Made by a program: the position numbers and the translations under genes
The notes under the pieces: generated by a model
Seen by the model: the letters and a program-made list of their open reading frames with translations, nothing else
Told to the model about the DNA's origin: nothing
Databases searched by the model: none
Part shown: positions 18,096 through 25,992 of the stretch, one piece after another
Numbering within the stretch: the stretch's first letter is position 1
Layout: each line of letters begins with the position of its first letter
DNA from: RGIG3528 sp964653855
Lineage (GTDB): Bacteria > Bacillota > Clostridia > Lachnospirales > Lachnospiraceae
Assembly (NCBI GenBank): GCA_964653855.1
Contig: CAZZFV010000020.1
Span: forward strand, 1-37,350
DNA: 37,350 bases
Direction of reading: 5' to 3'

Positions 18096-18377
18096 ATGGC
18101 ACGTTCACTTAAAAAAGGACCGTTTTGTGACGCTCCCTTACTCAAAAAGGTAGAAGCTGTTGTAAAGAGCGGCGACAAGACAGTCATTAAAACATGGTCA
18201 AGACGTTCTACTATCTTCCCTCAGATGGTTGGTCTTACAATCGCTGTACATGACGGAAGAAAGCATGTTCCGGTATATATTACGGAGGACATGGTAGGAC
18301 ACAAGCTTGGCGAATTCGTTGCTACAAGAACTTATCGCGGTCACGGTAAGGACGAAAAGAAGACAAGTTCAAAATAA
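18096..18377 (+). CDS. rpsS: 30S ribosomal protein S19
   Basis: Small-subunit head protein that contacts S13 and the A-site tRNA side of the 30S head. It has 93 residues, with the highly conserved MARSLKKGPFCD start, IKTWSRRSTIFPQMVG and the C-terminal GHKLGEFVATRTYRGH. AAGGAGG lies upstream of the ATG. A 74-nt spacer with two hairpins separates it from rplV. Confidence 0.98.
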   Translation: MARSLKKGPFCDAPLLKKVEAVVKSGDKTVIKTWSRRSTIFPQMVGLTIAVHDGRKHVPVYITEDMVGHKLGEFVATRTYRGHGKDEKKTSSK

Positions 18378-18384
18378 GTTAACA

Positions 18385-18428
18385 TGCGTTTATAACGCAG
18401 GTGGAAAATTACCGGCGGAGAGCCGCCG
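18385..18428 (+). other. Tandem hairpins in the rpsS-rplV spacer
   Basis: TGCGTT/AACGCA (18385-18390 with 18394-18399) and CGGCGG/CCGCCG with an AGAG loop (18413-18428) sit side by side, ending 24 nt before the rplV ATG. They are perfect stems without T-runs, so they could be processing or translation-control elements. Confidence 0.4.
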
Positions 18429-18451
18429 AGAGATTTAGGAGGTTTTCATCC

Positions 18452-18850
18452 ATGGCTAAAGGACACAGATCCCAAATTAAGCGTGACAGAAACGAAAACC
18501 GGAGAGACAGACGCCCGAGCGCTAAGTTAAGCTACGCTCGTGTGTCGGTTCAGAAGGCATGTTTCGTTCTTGACGCAATCAGAGGCAAGGATGTACAGAC
18601 AGCACTTGGAATTTTGGCATACAATCCAAGATATGCTTCAACATTAATCGAAAAGTTATTAAAATCGGCAATCGCAAACGCAGAGAACAACAACGGTATG
18701 GATACATCAAAGCTTTATATCGCCGAGTGCTATGCAAACTGCGCACCCACAATGAAGAGAATTCATCCCCGTGCACAGGGCAGAGCATACAGAATCTTAA
18801 AGCGTATGAGCCATATTACAATTGTTCTTGACGAGAAGAAGGAGGCATAA
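18452..18850 (+). CDS. rplV: 50S ribosomal protein L22
   Basis: Large-subunit protein whose beta-hairpin lines the exit tunnel near the macrolide site. It has 132 residues. The helix pattern SYARVSVQKACFVLDAIRGK and the hairpin region MKRIHPRAQGRAYRILKRMSHI are typical. The frame is open 17 codons further upstream to a GTG, but that stretch covers the two spacer hairpins. AGGAGG lies before the ATG at 18452, which matches the family start. rpsC begins 3 nt after the stop. Confidence 0.97.
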   Translation: MAKGHRSQIKRDRNENRRDRRPSAKLSYARVSVQKACFVLDAIRGKDVQTALGILAYNPRYASTLIEKLLKSAIANAENNNGMDTSKLYIAECYANCAPTMKRIHPRAQGRAYRILKRMSHITIVLDEKKEA

Positions 18851-18853
18851 GTT

Positions 18854-19519
18854 ATGGGACAGAAAGTTAATCCTCATGGATTAAGAGTCGGTGTCATCAG
18901 TGACTGGGATTCCAAATGGTATGCCGAGGCTGATTTCGCGGATAATCTTGTGGAAGATTACAAAATCAGAAAATTCTTAAAGAAAAAGCTTTATGATGCA
19001 GGCATTTCACGCATCGAAGTCGAGAGACGCGCTGCCGATGCCGTTAAGGTTATCATTTATACAGCAAAGCCCGGCCTTGTAATCGGTAAGGGCGGTGCAG
19101 AAATCGAAGGATTAAAGAAGGACGTTCAGAAGATTGCCACAGGCAAGAAGGTTAACCTTGAAATCAAGGAAATCAAGAAGCCCGACGCAAATGCACAGCT
19201 TGTTGCAGAGAACATCGCAACACAGCTTGAGAACCGTGTTTCTTTCCGTCGTGCAATGAAGTCGACAATGAGCCGTACAATGAAGAGCGGTGTTAAGGGT
19301 GTCAAGGCATCCGTTTCCGGTCGTCTCGGCGGTGCCGATATCGCAAGAAGCGAGCATTATATCGAGGGAACCATTCCCCTTCAGACACTTCGTGCAGACA
19401 TTGATTACGGTTTCGCCGAAGCAGATACAACCTACGGCAAGCTCGGCGTAAAGGTTTGGATTTACAACGGTGAGGTTCTTCCTACCAAGGCTCCCAAGAA
19501 GGAAGGAGGAGACAAGTAA
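18854..19519 (+). CDS. rpsC: 30S ribosomal protein S3
   Basis: Small-subunit protein at the mRNA entry site with helicase-like function. It has 221 residues. It contains the KH domain motif VIGKGGAEIEGLKK (about residues 76-89) and the C-terminal FRRAMKSTMSRTMKSG and DIDYGFAEADTTYGKLGVKVWI signatures. GAAGGAGG lies inside the 3' end of rplV, so the two are tightly coupled. Confidence 0.98.
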   Translation: MGQKVNPHGLRVGVISDWDSKWYAEADFADNLVEDYKIRKFLKKKLYDAGISRIEVERRAADAVKVIIYTAKPGLVIGKGGAEIEGLKKDVQKIATGKKVNLEIKEIKKPDANAQLVAENIATQLENRVSFRRAMKSTMSRTMKSGVKGVKASVSGRLGGADIARSEHYIEGTIPLQTLRADIDYGFAEADTTYGKLGVKVWIYNGEVLPTKAPKKEGGDK

Positions 19520-19520
19520 T

Positions 19521-19961
19521 ATGTTAATGCCCAAGAGAGTTAAACACCGCAAGCAAATGCGCGGTTCTATGAAAGGTAAGGCACTTCGCGGCAACACGAT
19601 TTCGAACGGTGAGTTCGGTCTTGTTGCAACAGAGCCTTGCTGGATTAAGTCAAATCAGATTGAGGCAGCCCGTATTGCCATGACACGTTATGTGAAGCGT
19701 GGCGGTCAGGTTTGGATTAAGATATTCCCCGATAAGCCTGTTACGGCAAAGCCCGCCGAAACTCGTATGGGTTCCGGTAAAGGTTCCGTTGAGTATTGGG
19801 TATCCGTTGTTAAGCCGGGTCGCGTAATGTTCGAAATCGCAGGCGTTCCCGAGGATGCCGCAAAGGAAGCATTAAGACTTGCAAGCCACAAGCTTCCCGT
19901 TAAGTGCAAGATTATGTCGAAGGCTGAGTTAAATGGAGGTGCGGATGATGAAAACAACTAA
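19521..19961 (+). CDS. rplP: 50S ribosomal protein L16
   Basis: Large-subunit protein that shapes the A-site tRNA pocket. It has 146 residues, starting MLMPKRVKHRKQMRG, with the conserved TEPCWIKSNQIEAARIAM and PAETRMGSGKGSVEYWVSVV. The ATG at 19521 is used. The open frame reaches back into rpsC, but AAGGAGGAG precedes this ATG and homology starts here. Its 3' end overlaps the start of rpmC by 14 nt. Confidence 0.98.
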   Translation: MLMPKRVKHRKQMRGSMKGKALRGNTISNGEFGLVATEPCWIKSNQIEAARIAMTRYVKRGGQVWIKIFPDKPVTAKPAETRMGSGKGSVEYWVSVVKPGRVMFEIAGVPEDAAKEALRLASHKLPVKCKIMSKAELNGGADDENN

Positions 19962-20148
19962 GTTTAACAAAGATTTACAGGCTTCGTCCGTTGCTGAGTT
20001 AAAAGAAGAACTTGTTGCCGCAAAGAAGGAGCTTTTCAACCTTCGTTTCCAGAATGCAACAAATCAGTTGGATAACACAAGCAGAATCACTGAAGTAAGA
20101 AAGAACATTGCTCGTATTCAGACTGTTATTTCTTCAAAGCAGAACTAA
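19948..20148 (+). CDS. rpmC: 50S ribosomal protein L29
   Basis: Small helical protein near the tunnel exit. It has 66 residues from the ATG at 19948, with the typical LKEELVAAKKELFNLRFQ core and LDNTSRITEVRKNIARI. Three in-frame ATGs exist (19933, 19945, 19948). GGAGGT at 19935-19940 overlaps the first and is 4 and 7 nt before the others, which favours 19948. The start lies within the end of rplP, so translation is coupled. Confidence 0.95.
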   Translation: MKTTKFNKDLQASSVAELKEELVAAKKELFNLRFQNATNQLDNTSRITEVRKNIARIQTVISSKQN

Positions 20149-20182
20149 TGCAGGATAACTATTATTGAAAGGAGTTAATACT

Positions 20183-20440
20183 GTGGAAGAGAGAAATCTT
20201 AGAAAAGTTCGTATCGGCAAGGTAGTAAGCGATAAGATGGACAAAACCATCGTTGTAGCCGTTGTGGACAACGTAAAGCATCCTCTTTACGGCAAGATCG
20301 TAAAGAGAACATATAAGCTCAAGGCTCATGATGAGAACAACGAGTGCAAAATCGGCGACAGAGTTAAGGTTATGGAAACAAGACCTTTGTCGAAGGACAA
20401 GAGATGGAGACTTGTTGAGATAGTTGAAAAGGCAAGATAG
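20183..20440 (+). CDS. rpsQ: 30S ribosomal protein S17
   Basis: Primary 16S-binding OB-fold protein of the 30S body. It has 85 residues. The start is GTG at 20183, giving MEERNLRKVRIGKVVSDKMD; an in-frame TTG at 20165 would overlap the GAAAGGAG site at 20167-20174 and is rejected. Conserved patterns include DKTIVVAV and KLKAHDENNEC, then GDRVKVMETRPLSKDKRWRL. It sits in the S10-spc supercluster between rpmC and rplN. Confidence 0.97.
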   Translation: MEERNLRKVRIGKVVSDKMDKTIVVAVVDNVKHPLYGKIVKRTYKLKAHDENNECKIGDRVKVMETRPLSKDKRWRLVEIVEKAR

Positions 20441-20479
20441 TCTTTTGGCCGATAGAAATTTGGAAAGGAGTATCATACA

Positions 20480-20848
20480 ATGGTACAGACAGAAACCAGA
20501 CTTAAGGTTGCCGACAATACCGGAGCCAAGGAATTACTTTGCATCCGTGTAATGGGCGGTTCAACCAGAAGATATGCAGGCATTGGCGATGTCATTGTTG
20601 CTTCTGTCAAGGATGCAACACCCGGCGGCGTAGTTAAGAAGGGTGACGTTGTTAAGGCTGTAGTCGTTCGTACAAAGAAAGAGATTCGTCGTAAGGACGG
20701 TTCTTATATCCGTTTCGACGAAAATGCTGCGGTTATAATAAAGGATGACAACAATCCCAAGGGAACCCGTATATTCGGACCTGTAGCCAGAGAGCTCAGA
20801 GAGAAGCAGTTTATGAAGATTGTTTCCCTTGCTCCCGAAGTATTATAG
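20480..20848 (+). CDS. rplN: 50S ribosomal protein L14
   Basis: Large-subunit interface protein and binding site of the silencing factor RsfS. It has 122 residues, the invariant bacterial length. It begins MVQTETRLKVADNTGAKELL, and conserved stretches include RYAGIGDVIVASVKDA, RRKDGSYIRFDENA and GTRIFGPVARELR. GAAAGGAG precedes the ATG. It would be the first gene of the spc operon in E. coli, but I see no promoter in the 39-nt spacer here, so it appears joined to the S10 operon. Confidence 0.98.
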   Translation: MVQTETRLKVADNTGAKELLCIRVMGGSTRRYAGIGDVIVASVKDATPGGVVKKGDVVKAVVVRTKKEIRRKDGSYIRFDENAAVIIKDDNNPKGTRIFGPVARELREKQFMKIVSLAPEVL

Positions 20849-20859
20849 GAGGACGTCAT

Positions 20860-21177
20860 ATGTCTATGTTAAAGATTAAGAAAGGTGATACCGTTAAGGT
20901 TATCGCCGGCAAGGATAAGAATAAGGAAGGCAAGGTTCTTCGTGCCGACGACAAGAAAGTCGTTGTTGAAGGCATCAACATGATTACCAAGCATTCCAAG
21001 CCCACACAGGCCAATCCCAAGGGCGGCATCGTTCATCAGGAAGCTGCAATCAGCGTTTCCAACGTTATGTATATGCATAAGGGAAAGGCAACAAGAATCG
21101 GTTTCACATATGTTGACGGAAAAGACGGCAAGAAGAAAGTTCGTGTCGCTAAGTCCACAGGTGAAGTAATCGACTAA
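20860..21177 (+). CDS. rplX: 50S ribosomal protein L24
   Basis: Assembly-initiator protein of the large subunit, located near the exit tunnel. It has 105 residues, with the KOW motif KKGDTVKVIAGKDKNKEGKV at the N-terminus and KGGIVHQEAAISVSNVM in the middle. TAGGAGG overlaps the rplN stop codon, implying coupling. The ATG at 20860 is used; the alternative ATG two codons later is equally compatible with the family. Confidence 0.97.
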   Translation: MSMLKIKKGDTVKVIAGKDKNKEGKVLRADDKKVVVEGINMITKHSKPTQANPKGGIVHQEAAISVSNVMYMHKGKATRIGFTYVDGKDGKKKVRVAKSTGEVID

Positions 21178-21201
21178 TTCTATGAGAGGAGGTCAAAAAT
21201 T

Positions 21202-21741
21202 TTGGCTCGTTTAAAAGAAACATACACAAAAGAGATCGCTCCGGCAATGCAGAAGAAGTTCGGTTACAAGAATGTTATGCAGATCCCGAAGCTTGACAAG
21301 ATCGTTATCAATATGGGTGTCGGCGATGCTAAAGAGAACGCTAAGGCACTTGAATCGGCCGTTAAGGATCTCGAAACGATTTCCGGACAGAAGGCCGTTA
21401 TCACAAAGGCAAAGAAGTCTATCGCAAACTTTAAGATCAGAGAGGGTCTTGCAATCGGTTGTAAGGTTACGCTCCGTGGTGAGAAGATGTACGAGTTCGC
21501 TGATCGTTTGATCAACCTTTCACTCCCTCGCGTACGTGACTTCAGAGGTGTTAACCCCAACGCATTCGACGGAAGAGGAAACTATGCACTTGGTATCAAG
21601 GAACAGCTTATTTTCCCCGAAATCGAGTATGACAAGGTTGACAAGGTTCGCGGTATGGATGTTATTTTCGTAACAACCGCAAATACCGACGAGGAAGCTC
21701 GTGAGTTGCTTACACAATTTGGCATGCCTTTTGCAAAATAA
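21202..21741 (+). CDS. rplE: 50S ribosomal protein L5
   Basis: Central-protuberance protein that binds 5S rRNA and contacts P-site tRNA. It has 179 residues. Conserved segments are MQIPKLDKIVINMGVG, KAKKSIANFKIREG, LPRVRDFRGVNPNAFDGRGN and GMDVIFVTTANTDEEA. The start is TTG at 21202, with AGGAGG at 21187-21192 nine nt upstream; the resulting MARLKETYTKEI matches the family. It is one of several strong-SD, non-ATG starts in this cluster. Confidence 0.98.
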   Translation: MARLKETYTKEIAPAMQKKFGYKNVMQIPKLDKIVINMGVGDAKENAKALESAVKDLETISGQKAVITKAKKSIANFKIREGLAIGCKVTLRGEKMYEFADRLINLSLPRVRDFRGVNPNAFDGRGNYALGIKEQLIFPEIEYDKVDKVRGMDVIFVTTANTDEEARELLTQFGMPFAK

Positions 21742-21766
21742 GGCAAAGCATTAGGAGGAAAAATAA

Positions 21767-21952
21767 ATGGCAAAGACTTCGATGAAGTTAAAACAGCAGC
21801 GTAAACCTAAGTTTTCCACACAGGCTTACACACGTTGCAAAATTTGCGGTCGTCCCCATGCGGTTTTGAGAAAGTACGGAATTTGCAGAATCTGCTTCCG
21901 TGAGCTTGCATACAAGGGCGAAATTCCGGGTGTAAAGAAGGCATCCTGGTAA
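21767..21952 (+). CDS. rpsZ: 30S ribosomal protein S14, zinc-binding type
   Basis: Small-subunit head protein. It has 61 residues, the short type Z form, with zinc ligands C24, C27, C40 and C43 in CKICGRP and CRICFREL. The zinc-free, longer paralogue made by some bacteria under zinc limitation is not present in this window. TAGGAGG precedes the ATG. Its position between rplE and rpsH is standard for the spc cluster. Confidence 0.97.
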   Translation: MAKTSMKLKQQRKPKFSTQAYTRCKICGRPHAVLRKYGICRICFRELAYKGEIPGVKKASW

Positions 21953-22039
21953 AATAGGTAGTTTACCTGTGTTCATTGCGATAAGAAGACAAAGAGTCTT
22001 AACTTCGCAATACGCAGCAAATAAGGAGGAAATTTCATT

Positions 22040-22441
22040 ATGGCAATGAGCGATCCGATTGCAGATATGCTTACAAGAATTCGTAACGCAAACACTGCTA
22101 AGCATGATACCGTTGATGTTCCTGCTTCGAAGATGAAGCTTTCCATAGCAGATATCCTTTTAAAGGAAGGTTATATCAAGGGCTATGAGGTTAAGGAAGA
22201 CGGTGCTGTAAAGACAATCGTTATTACACTTAAATATGGTAAGGACAAGAATGAAAAGGTTATCACAGGCTTAAAGAGAATTTCTAAGCCCGGTCTTCGT
22301 GTTTACGCAAGCCGTGAGGAGCTCCCCAAGGTTCTCGGCGGACTCGGAACCGCAATCATCTCCACAAACAAGGGTGTTGTTACCGATAAGGAAGCACGCG
22401 CACTCAACGTAGGCGGAGAGGTTCTTGCATTCATTTGGTAA
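22040..22441 (+). CDS. rpsH: 30S ribosomal protein S8
   Basis: Primary 16S-binding protein and, in E. coli, the repressor of the spc operon. It has 133 residues. Typical segments are SDPIADMLTRIRNA, the RISKPGLRVYASREELPKV loop, and the C-terminal ISTNKGVVTDKEARALNVGG. AAGGAGG precedes the ATG. An 87-nt spacer separates it from rpsZ; I see no clear S8-type target fold there. Confidence 0.98.
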   Translation: MAMSDPIADMLTRIRNANTAKHDTVDVPASKMKLSIADILLKEGYIKGYEVKEDGAVKTIVITLKYGKDKNEKVITGLKRISKPGLRVYASREELPKVLGGLGTAIISTNKGVVTDKEARALNVGGEVLAFIW

Positions 22442-22475
22442 TAATCCGGTTATTTAAATATTAGGAGGTACGGGC

Positions 22476-23018
22476 ATGTCACGTATAGGTAAGATGCCAA
22501 TCGCCATTCCTGCAGGTGTAACTGTAAGTGTGGCAGAAAATAATAAGGTTACCGTTAAGGGACCCAAGGGAACTCTTGAAAGAGTTCTCCATGAAGCAAT
22601 GACAATCAAAGTCGAAGGTAATGAAGTCATCGTTACAAGACCCAACGATCTTAAGCAGATGAAGTCGTTACACGGACTTACAAGAACTCTTATTTCCAAC
22701 ATGGTAACGGGTGTTACCGAAGGATATCAGAAGGCTCTTGAAATAAACGGTACAGGTTACAGAGCGGCTAAGACGGGTAAGGAGCTTAATCTCACACTCG
22801 GTTATTCTCATCCTGTTATCATGATCGATCCCGAAGGAATCGAGACTGTTCTTGACGGAACAAACAAGATTATCGTTAAGGGTATCGACAAGGAAAAGGT
22901 TGGTCAGTACGCAGCCGAAATCAGAAGCAAGAGACTCCCTGAGCCTTATAAGGGCAAGGGAATCAAGTATGATTCCGAAATCATCAGACGTAAGGCCGGC
23001 AAGACAGGTAAGAAGTAA
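22476..23018 (+). CDS. rplF: 50S ribosomal protein L6
   Basis: Large-subunit protein near the GTPase-associated centre. It has 180 residues and starts MSRIGKMPIAIPAGV. It has two related domains and the conserved C-terminal RLPEPYKGKGIKYDSEIIRRKAGK-like tail (core LPEPYKGKGI). TAGGAGGT lies upstream of the ATG. rplR follows after 18 nt. Confidence 0.98.
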   Translation: MSRIGKMPIAIPAGVTVSVAENNKVTVKGPKGTLERVLHEAMTIKVEGNEVIVTRPNDLKQMKSLHGLTRTLISNMVTGVTEGYQKALEINGTGYRAAKTGKELNLTLGYSHPVIMIDPEGIETVLDGTNKIIVKGIDKEKVGQYAAEIRSKRLPEPYKGKGIKYDSEIIRRKAGKTGKK

Positions 23019-23036
23019 GAGAGGAGAAAATAGAAA

Positions 23037-23405
23037 ATGGTAAGCAAAGAATCAAGAAGTTTAATTCGTGCCAAAAAGCACCTTAAAATCCGTAATCGTT
23101 TCTCCGGTACACCCGAAAGACCCAGACTCGCTGTATTCAGAAGCAACAAGCATATGTATGCTCAGGTAATTGATGATGTTAACGGCAATACACTCTGTGC
23201 CGCATCGACGGTAGAAAAGGATGTTCAGAAAGAAATCGAACATACCGACGATGTTGCGGCAGCAGCTTACTTAGGAACAATAATCGCAAAGCGTGCTCTC
23301 GATAAGAATATCACCGAAGTATGCTTTGACCGTGGCGGATTTTTATACCAGGGTAAGATTAAGGCACTCGCAGAAGCAGCAAGAGAAGCAGGACTTAAGT
23401 TCTAA
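23037..23405 (+). CDS. rplR: 50S ribosomal protein L18
   Basis: 5S rRNA-binding protein of the central protuberance. It has 122 residues, with RFSGTPERPRLAVFRSNKHMYAQ-type sequence (core GTPERPRLAVFRS) and the C-terminal FDRGGFLYQGKIKALAEAARE. GAGGAG precedes the ATG at 23037. It is tightly packed between rplF and rpsE. Confidence 0.98.
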   Translation: MVSKESRSLIRAKKHLKIRNRFSGTPERPRLAVFRSNKHMYAQVIDDVNGNTLCAASTVEKDVQKEIEHTDDVAAAAYLGTIIAKRALDKNITEVCFDRGGFLYQGKIKALAEAAREAGLKF

Positions 23406-23420
23406 GTAGGAGGAAAAACG

Positions 23421-23927
23421 ATGAGAGAAAACATTGATAACACCGCTAAGTCGGAGTTGGAAGATAAGGTAGTCGATATCAAGCGTGTATCCAAGACCGT
23501 TAAAGGCGGACGTAAGATGAGATTCGCTGCACTCGTTGTTGTGGGCGACAGAAAAGGCCGCGTGGGCGTAGGTCTCGGCAAGGCTGCCGAAGTTCCCGAA
23601 GCAATCCGCAAGGCTAAGGAAGCAGCATCAAAGAAATTAATCACTGTTCCGATGAACGATCTCGGAAGCACACCTCATGATTTCACAGGCTTCTACGGCT
23701 CGTCTTCGGTACTCCTTAAGACAAGTCCCGAAGGTACCGGTATCATCGCCGGCGGCCCGGCACGTATCGTTCTTGAGCTTGCGGGCTACAAGAATATTCG
23801 TACCAAGTCCCTCGGTTCAAACAACAAGCAGAACGTCGTTCTTGCTACGATTAACGGTTTAAGCCAGTTGAAGACTCCTGAACAGGTTGCGGCTCTTCGC
23901 GGCATTTCTGTTGAGCAGTTAGGCTAA
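23421..23927 (+). CDS. rpsE: 30S ribosomal protein S5
   Basis: Small-subunit protein at the mRNA entry channel, involved in fidelity. It has 168 residues. The double-stranded-RNA-binding-like fold shows VKGGRKMRFAALVVVGDRKG and GVGLGKAAEVPEAIRKA, and the second half has GGPARIVLELAGYKNI and the SLGSNNKQNVVLATINGL segment. GTAGGAGG precedes the ATG, and the rpmD site overlaps its end. Confidence 0.98.
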   Translation: MRENIDNTAKSELEDKVVDIKRVSKTVKGGRKMRFAALVVVGDRKGRVGVGLGKAAEVPEAIRKAKEAASKKLITVPMNDLGSTPHDFTGFYGSSSVLLKTSPEGTGIIAGGPARIVLELAGYKNIRTKSLGSNNKQNVVLATINGLSQLKTPEQVAALRGISVEQLG

Positions 23928-23942
23928 TAGGAGGAAAAGATA

Positions 23943-24125
23943 ATGGCAGATAAGTTAAAGATAACCTTAGTTAAGTCTCCTATCGGAGCAATCCCGAAGC
24001 AGAAGTTGACTGTTGAAGCACTCGGCCTTCATAAAGTCGGTCAGAGCACAGAGCAGCCCAACAACAACGCAACAAAGGGACAGATTCAGAAAGTAAGACA
24101 TTTGGTTAAGGTAGAAGAAATATAA
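23943..24125 (+). CDS. rpmD: 50S ribosomal protein L30
   Basis: Small large-subunit protein. It has 60 residues with the family pattern LKITLVKSPIGAIPKQKLTV and a C-terminal VRHLVKVEEI. TAGGAGG lies just after the rpsE stop. Position between rpsE and rplO is standard. Confidence 0.97.
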   Translation: MADKLKITLVKSPIGAIPKQKLTVEALGLHKVGQSTEQPNNNATKGQIQKVRHLVKVEEI

Positions 24126-24148
24126 TACGCGGCAAGGAGGTGTTCACG

Positions 24149-24589
24149 ATGAATTTAACAACAATCAGACCTGCAGAAGGTTCGACCCAGTCAAATAATT
24201 TCAGAAAGGGTCGCGGCCACGGTTCAGGCAACGGTAAGACGGCAGGATACGGCCACAAGGGTCAGAAGGCTCGTTCGGGCAGACCCAGAGCCGGTTTTGA
24301 AGGCGGTCAGAACCCCTTATACAGAAGACTCCCCAAGAGAGGTTTCAATTGCAGAAACACAAAGGAAATTGTAGCTTTGAATCTTGATGTTCTCAACCGG
24401 TTCGAAGATGGAACAGAGGTTACCGTTGATACACTTGTTTGTGCAGGCGTAATTAAAAATCCCAGGGATGGCGTAAAGCTTCTCGGCAACGGTGAGATTA
24501 CCAAAAAGCTTGACGTTAAGTTGAATGCATTCAGCGAGAATGCAATAGTAAAGATTCAGGCTGCAGGTGGAAAAGCTGAGGTGATCTGA
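24149..24589 (+). CDS. rplO: 50S ribosomal protein L15
   Basis: Late-assembly large-subunit protein. It has 146 residues, with the glycine-rich N-terminal half GRGHGSGNGKTAGYGHKGQK and RSGRPRAGFEGGQNPLYRRL (L15 signature). An in-frame GTG at 24140 overlaps the AAGGAGGTG site, so the ATG at 24149 is chosen. The stop codon overlaps the secY start (TGATG), the usual coupling to the translocon gene. Confidence 0.98.
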   Translation: MNLTTIRPAEGSTQSNNFRKGRGHGSGNGKTAGYGHKGQKARSGRPRAGFEGGQNPLYRRLPKRGFNCRNTKEIVALNLDVLNRFEDGTEVTVDTLVCAGVIKNPRDGVKLLGNGEITKKLDVKLNAFSENAIVKIQAAGGKAEVI

Positions 24590-25920
24590 TGTTTAAAACG
24601 TTTGTTAACGCATTTAAGATCAAGGATTTAAGAAAAAAGCTTTTATACACATTCATCTGTCTCATAATTATCCGAATCGGAAGCCAGCTTCCGGTTCCGG
24701 GTATCAACAGAACCCTTTTCAAGGCATTCCTTGACAATCAGCTCGAAGGCGCAGATTTCCTTTCGATGCTGACGGGCGGTTCCTTTGAACAGATGTCCAT
24801 CTTTGCACTCGGTATCAACCCGTACATCACTTCATCCATTATCATGCAGCTCCTCACGATAGCGATTCCAAAGCTTGAGGAAATGCAAAAGGACGGAGAA
24901 ACGGGAAGAAAGAAAATTGCCGAAATCACAAGATATGTCACAATCGGACTTGCCGTATTTGAAGCAATCGCACTCGGAATCGGATTCAACAATTCCGGTT
25001 ACATCGAGAGCGACAATGCCGTACTTGCAATAATGGTTATCGTTGTTGCGCTTACCGGCGGCTCGGCATTCCTTATGTGGCTCGGCGAACAGATTACGGA
25101 AAAGGGTATCGGAAACGGTATCTCCGTAATCCTTCTTATAAACATTGTTTCGGGATTCCCGGATGATTTCAGCGGACTTTTCGAGACATTTGTTACAGGC
25201 AACGGCGTTGCAAAGGGAATTCTTGCGGCTGTAATCATCATAGCCGTAATCGTGCTTCTGACGGTACTTGTTATACTTCTTCAGGACGCACAAAGAAAAA
25301 TTCAGGTTCAATATGCACAGAAGATGCAGGGCAGAAGAATGGTAGGCGGTCAGTCTTCATTCATTCCGTTAAAGGTAAACACCGCAGGTGTTATCCCCGT
25401 AATCTTCGCATCGAGCCTTTTACAGACACCCATCATCATAACCTCGCTTTTTAAGTCGAGTTCAAGCGCCACAAACGTTTGGGACATAATACTTATGTAT
25501 TTGAACCAGAGCTATTGGTGCCGTTTCACAACGGAAGGAATGGCTAAGTACTCAATCGGTCTTATCCTTTACATATTCCTTCTCATCTTCTTTGCATATT
25601 TCTACACGGCCATTACATTTAACCCCGTAGAAGTTGCAAACAATCTTAAGAAGCAAGGCGGCTTCATTCCGGGTATCAGACCGGGCAGACCTACCGTTGA
25701 TTACCTCACAAAGGTTCTCAACTACGTTATCCTTATGGGTGCCGTAGGTCTCGCAATTGTGGCTCTTATTCCGATTATATTTACGGGCGTATTCAACGCA
25801 AGCGTAGGCTTCGGCGGAACGTCGATCATAATCGTTGTCGGAGTTATCCTTGAGATTTTGAATCAGGCTGAAACAATGATGAGAGAACGTCATTACAAAG
25901 GCTTCTTATCCGAGGACTGA
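24589..25920 (+). CDS. secY: Protein translocase channel subunit SecY
   Basis: Ten-helix inner-membrane channel of the Sec translocon. It has 443 residues. Recognisable parts are the plug-side region GINPYITSSIIMQLLTIAIP, the cytoplasmic loop motif QGRRMVGGQSSFIPLKVN, which contacts SecA and the ribosome, and the C-terminal GFIPGIRPGRPTVDYL. It begins one base inside the rplO stop codon, so it is translationally coupled to ribosomal protein synthesis. A hairpin with a T-run follows before adk. Confidence 0.98.
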   Translation: MFKTFVNAFKIKDLRKKLLYTFICLIIIRIGSQLPVPGINRTLFKAFLDNQLEGADFLSMLTGGSFEQMSIFALGINPYITSSIIMQLLTIAIPKLEEMQKDGETGRKKIAEITRYVTIGLAVFEAIALGIGFNNSGYIESDNAVLAIMVIVVALTGGSAFLMWLGEQITEKGIGNGISVILLINIVSGFPDDFSGLFETFVTGNGVAKGILAAVIIIAVIVLLTVLVILLQDAQRKIQVQYAQKMQGRRMVGGQSSFIPLKVNTAGVIPVIFASSLLQTPIIITSLFKSSSSATNVWDIILMYLNQSYWCRFTTEGMAKYSIGLILYIFLLIFFAYFYTAITFNPVEVANNLKKQGGFIPGIRPGRPTVDYLTKVLNYVILMGAVGLAIVALIPIIFTGVFNASVGFGGTSIIIVVGVILEILNQAETMMRERHYKGFLSED

Positions 25921-25933
25921 TATTTGATAACAC

Positions 25934-25972
25934 ACGGGTGGAGTAAATAAAACTCCGCCCGTTTTGTCTTTT
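25934..25972 (+). terminator. Terminator or attenuator between secY and adk
   Basis: An 11-bp stem with one G-U pair (25934-25944 with 25952-25962) has a loop containing AAATAA and is followed by a T-rich run to about 25972. No promoter is evident in the 20 nt left before adk, so adk and map probably depend on partial read-through. That makes this a likely attenuator. Confidence 0.65.
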
Positions 25973-25992
25973 ATTTCTTAAGGGAGATCAAT

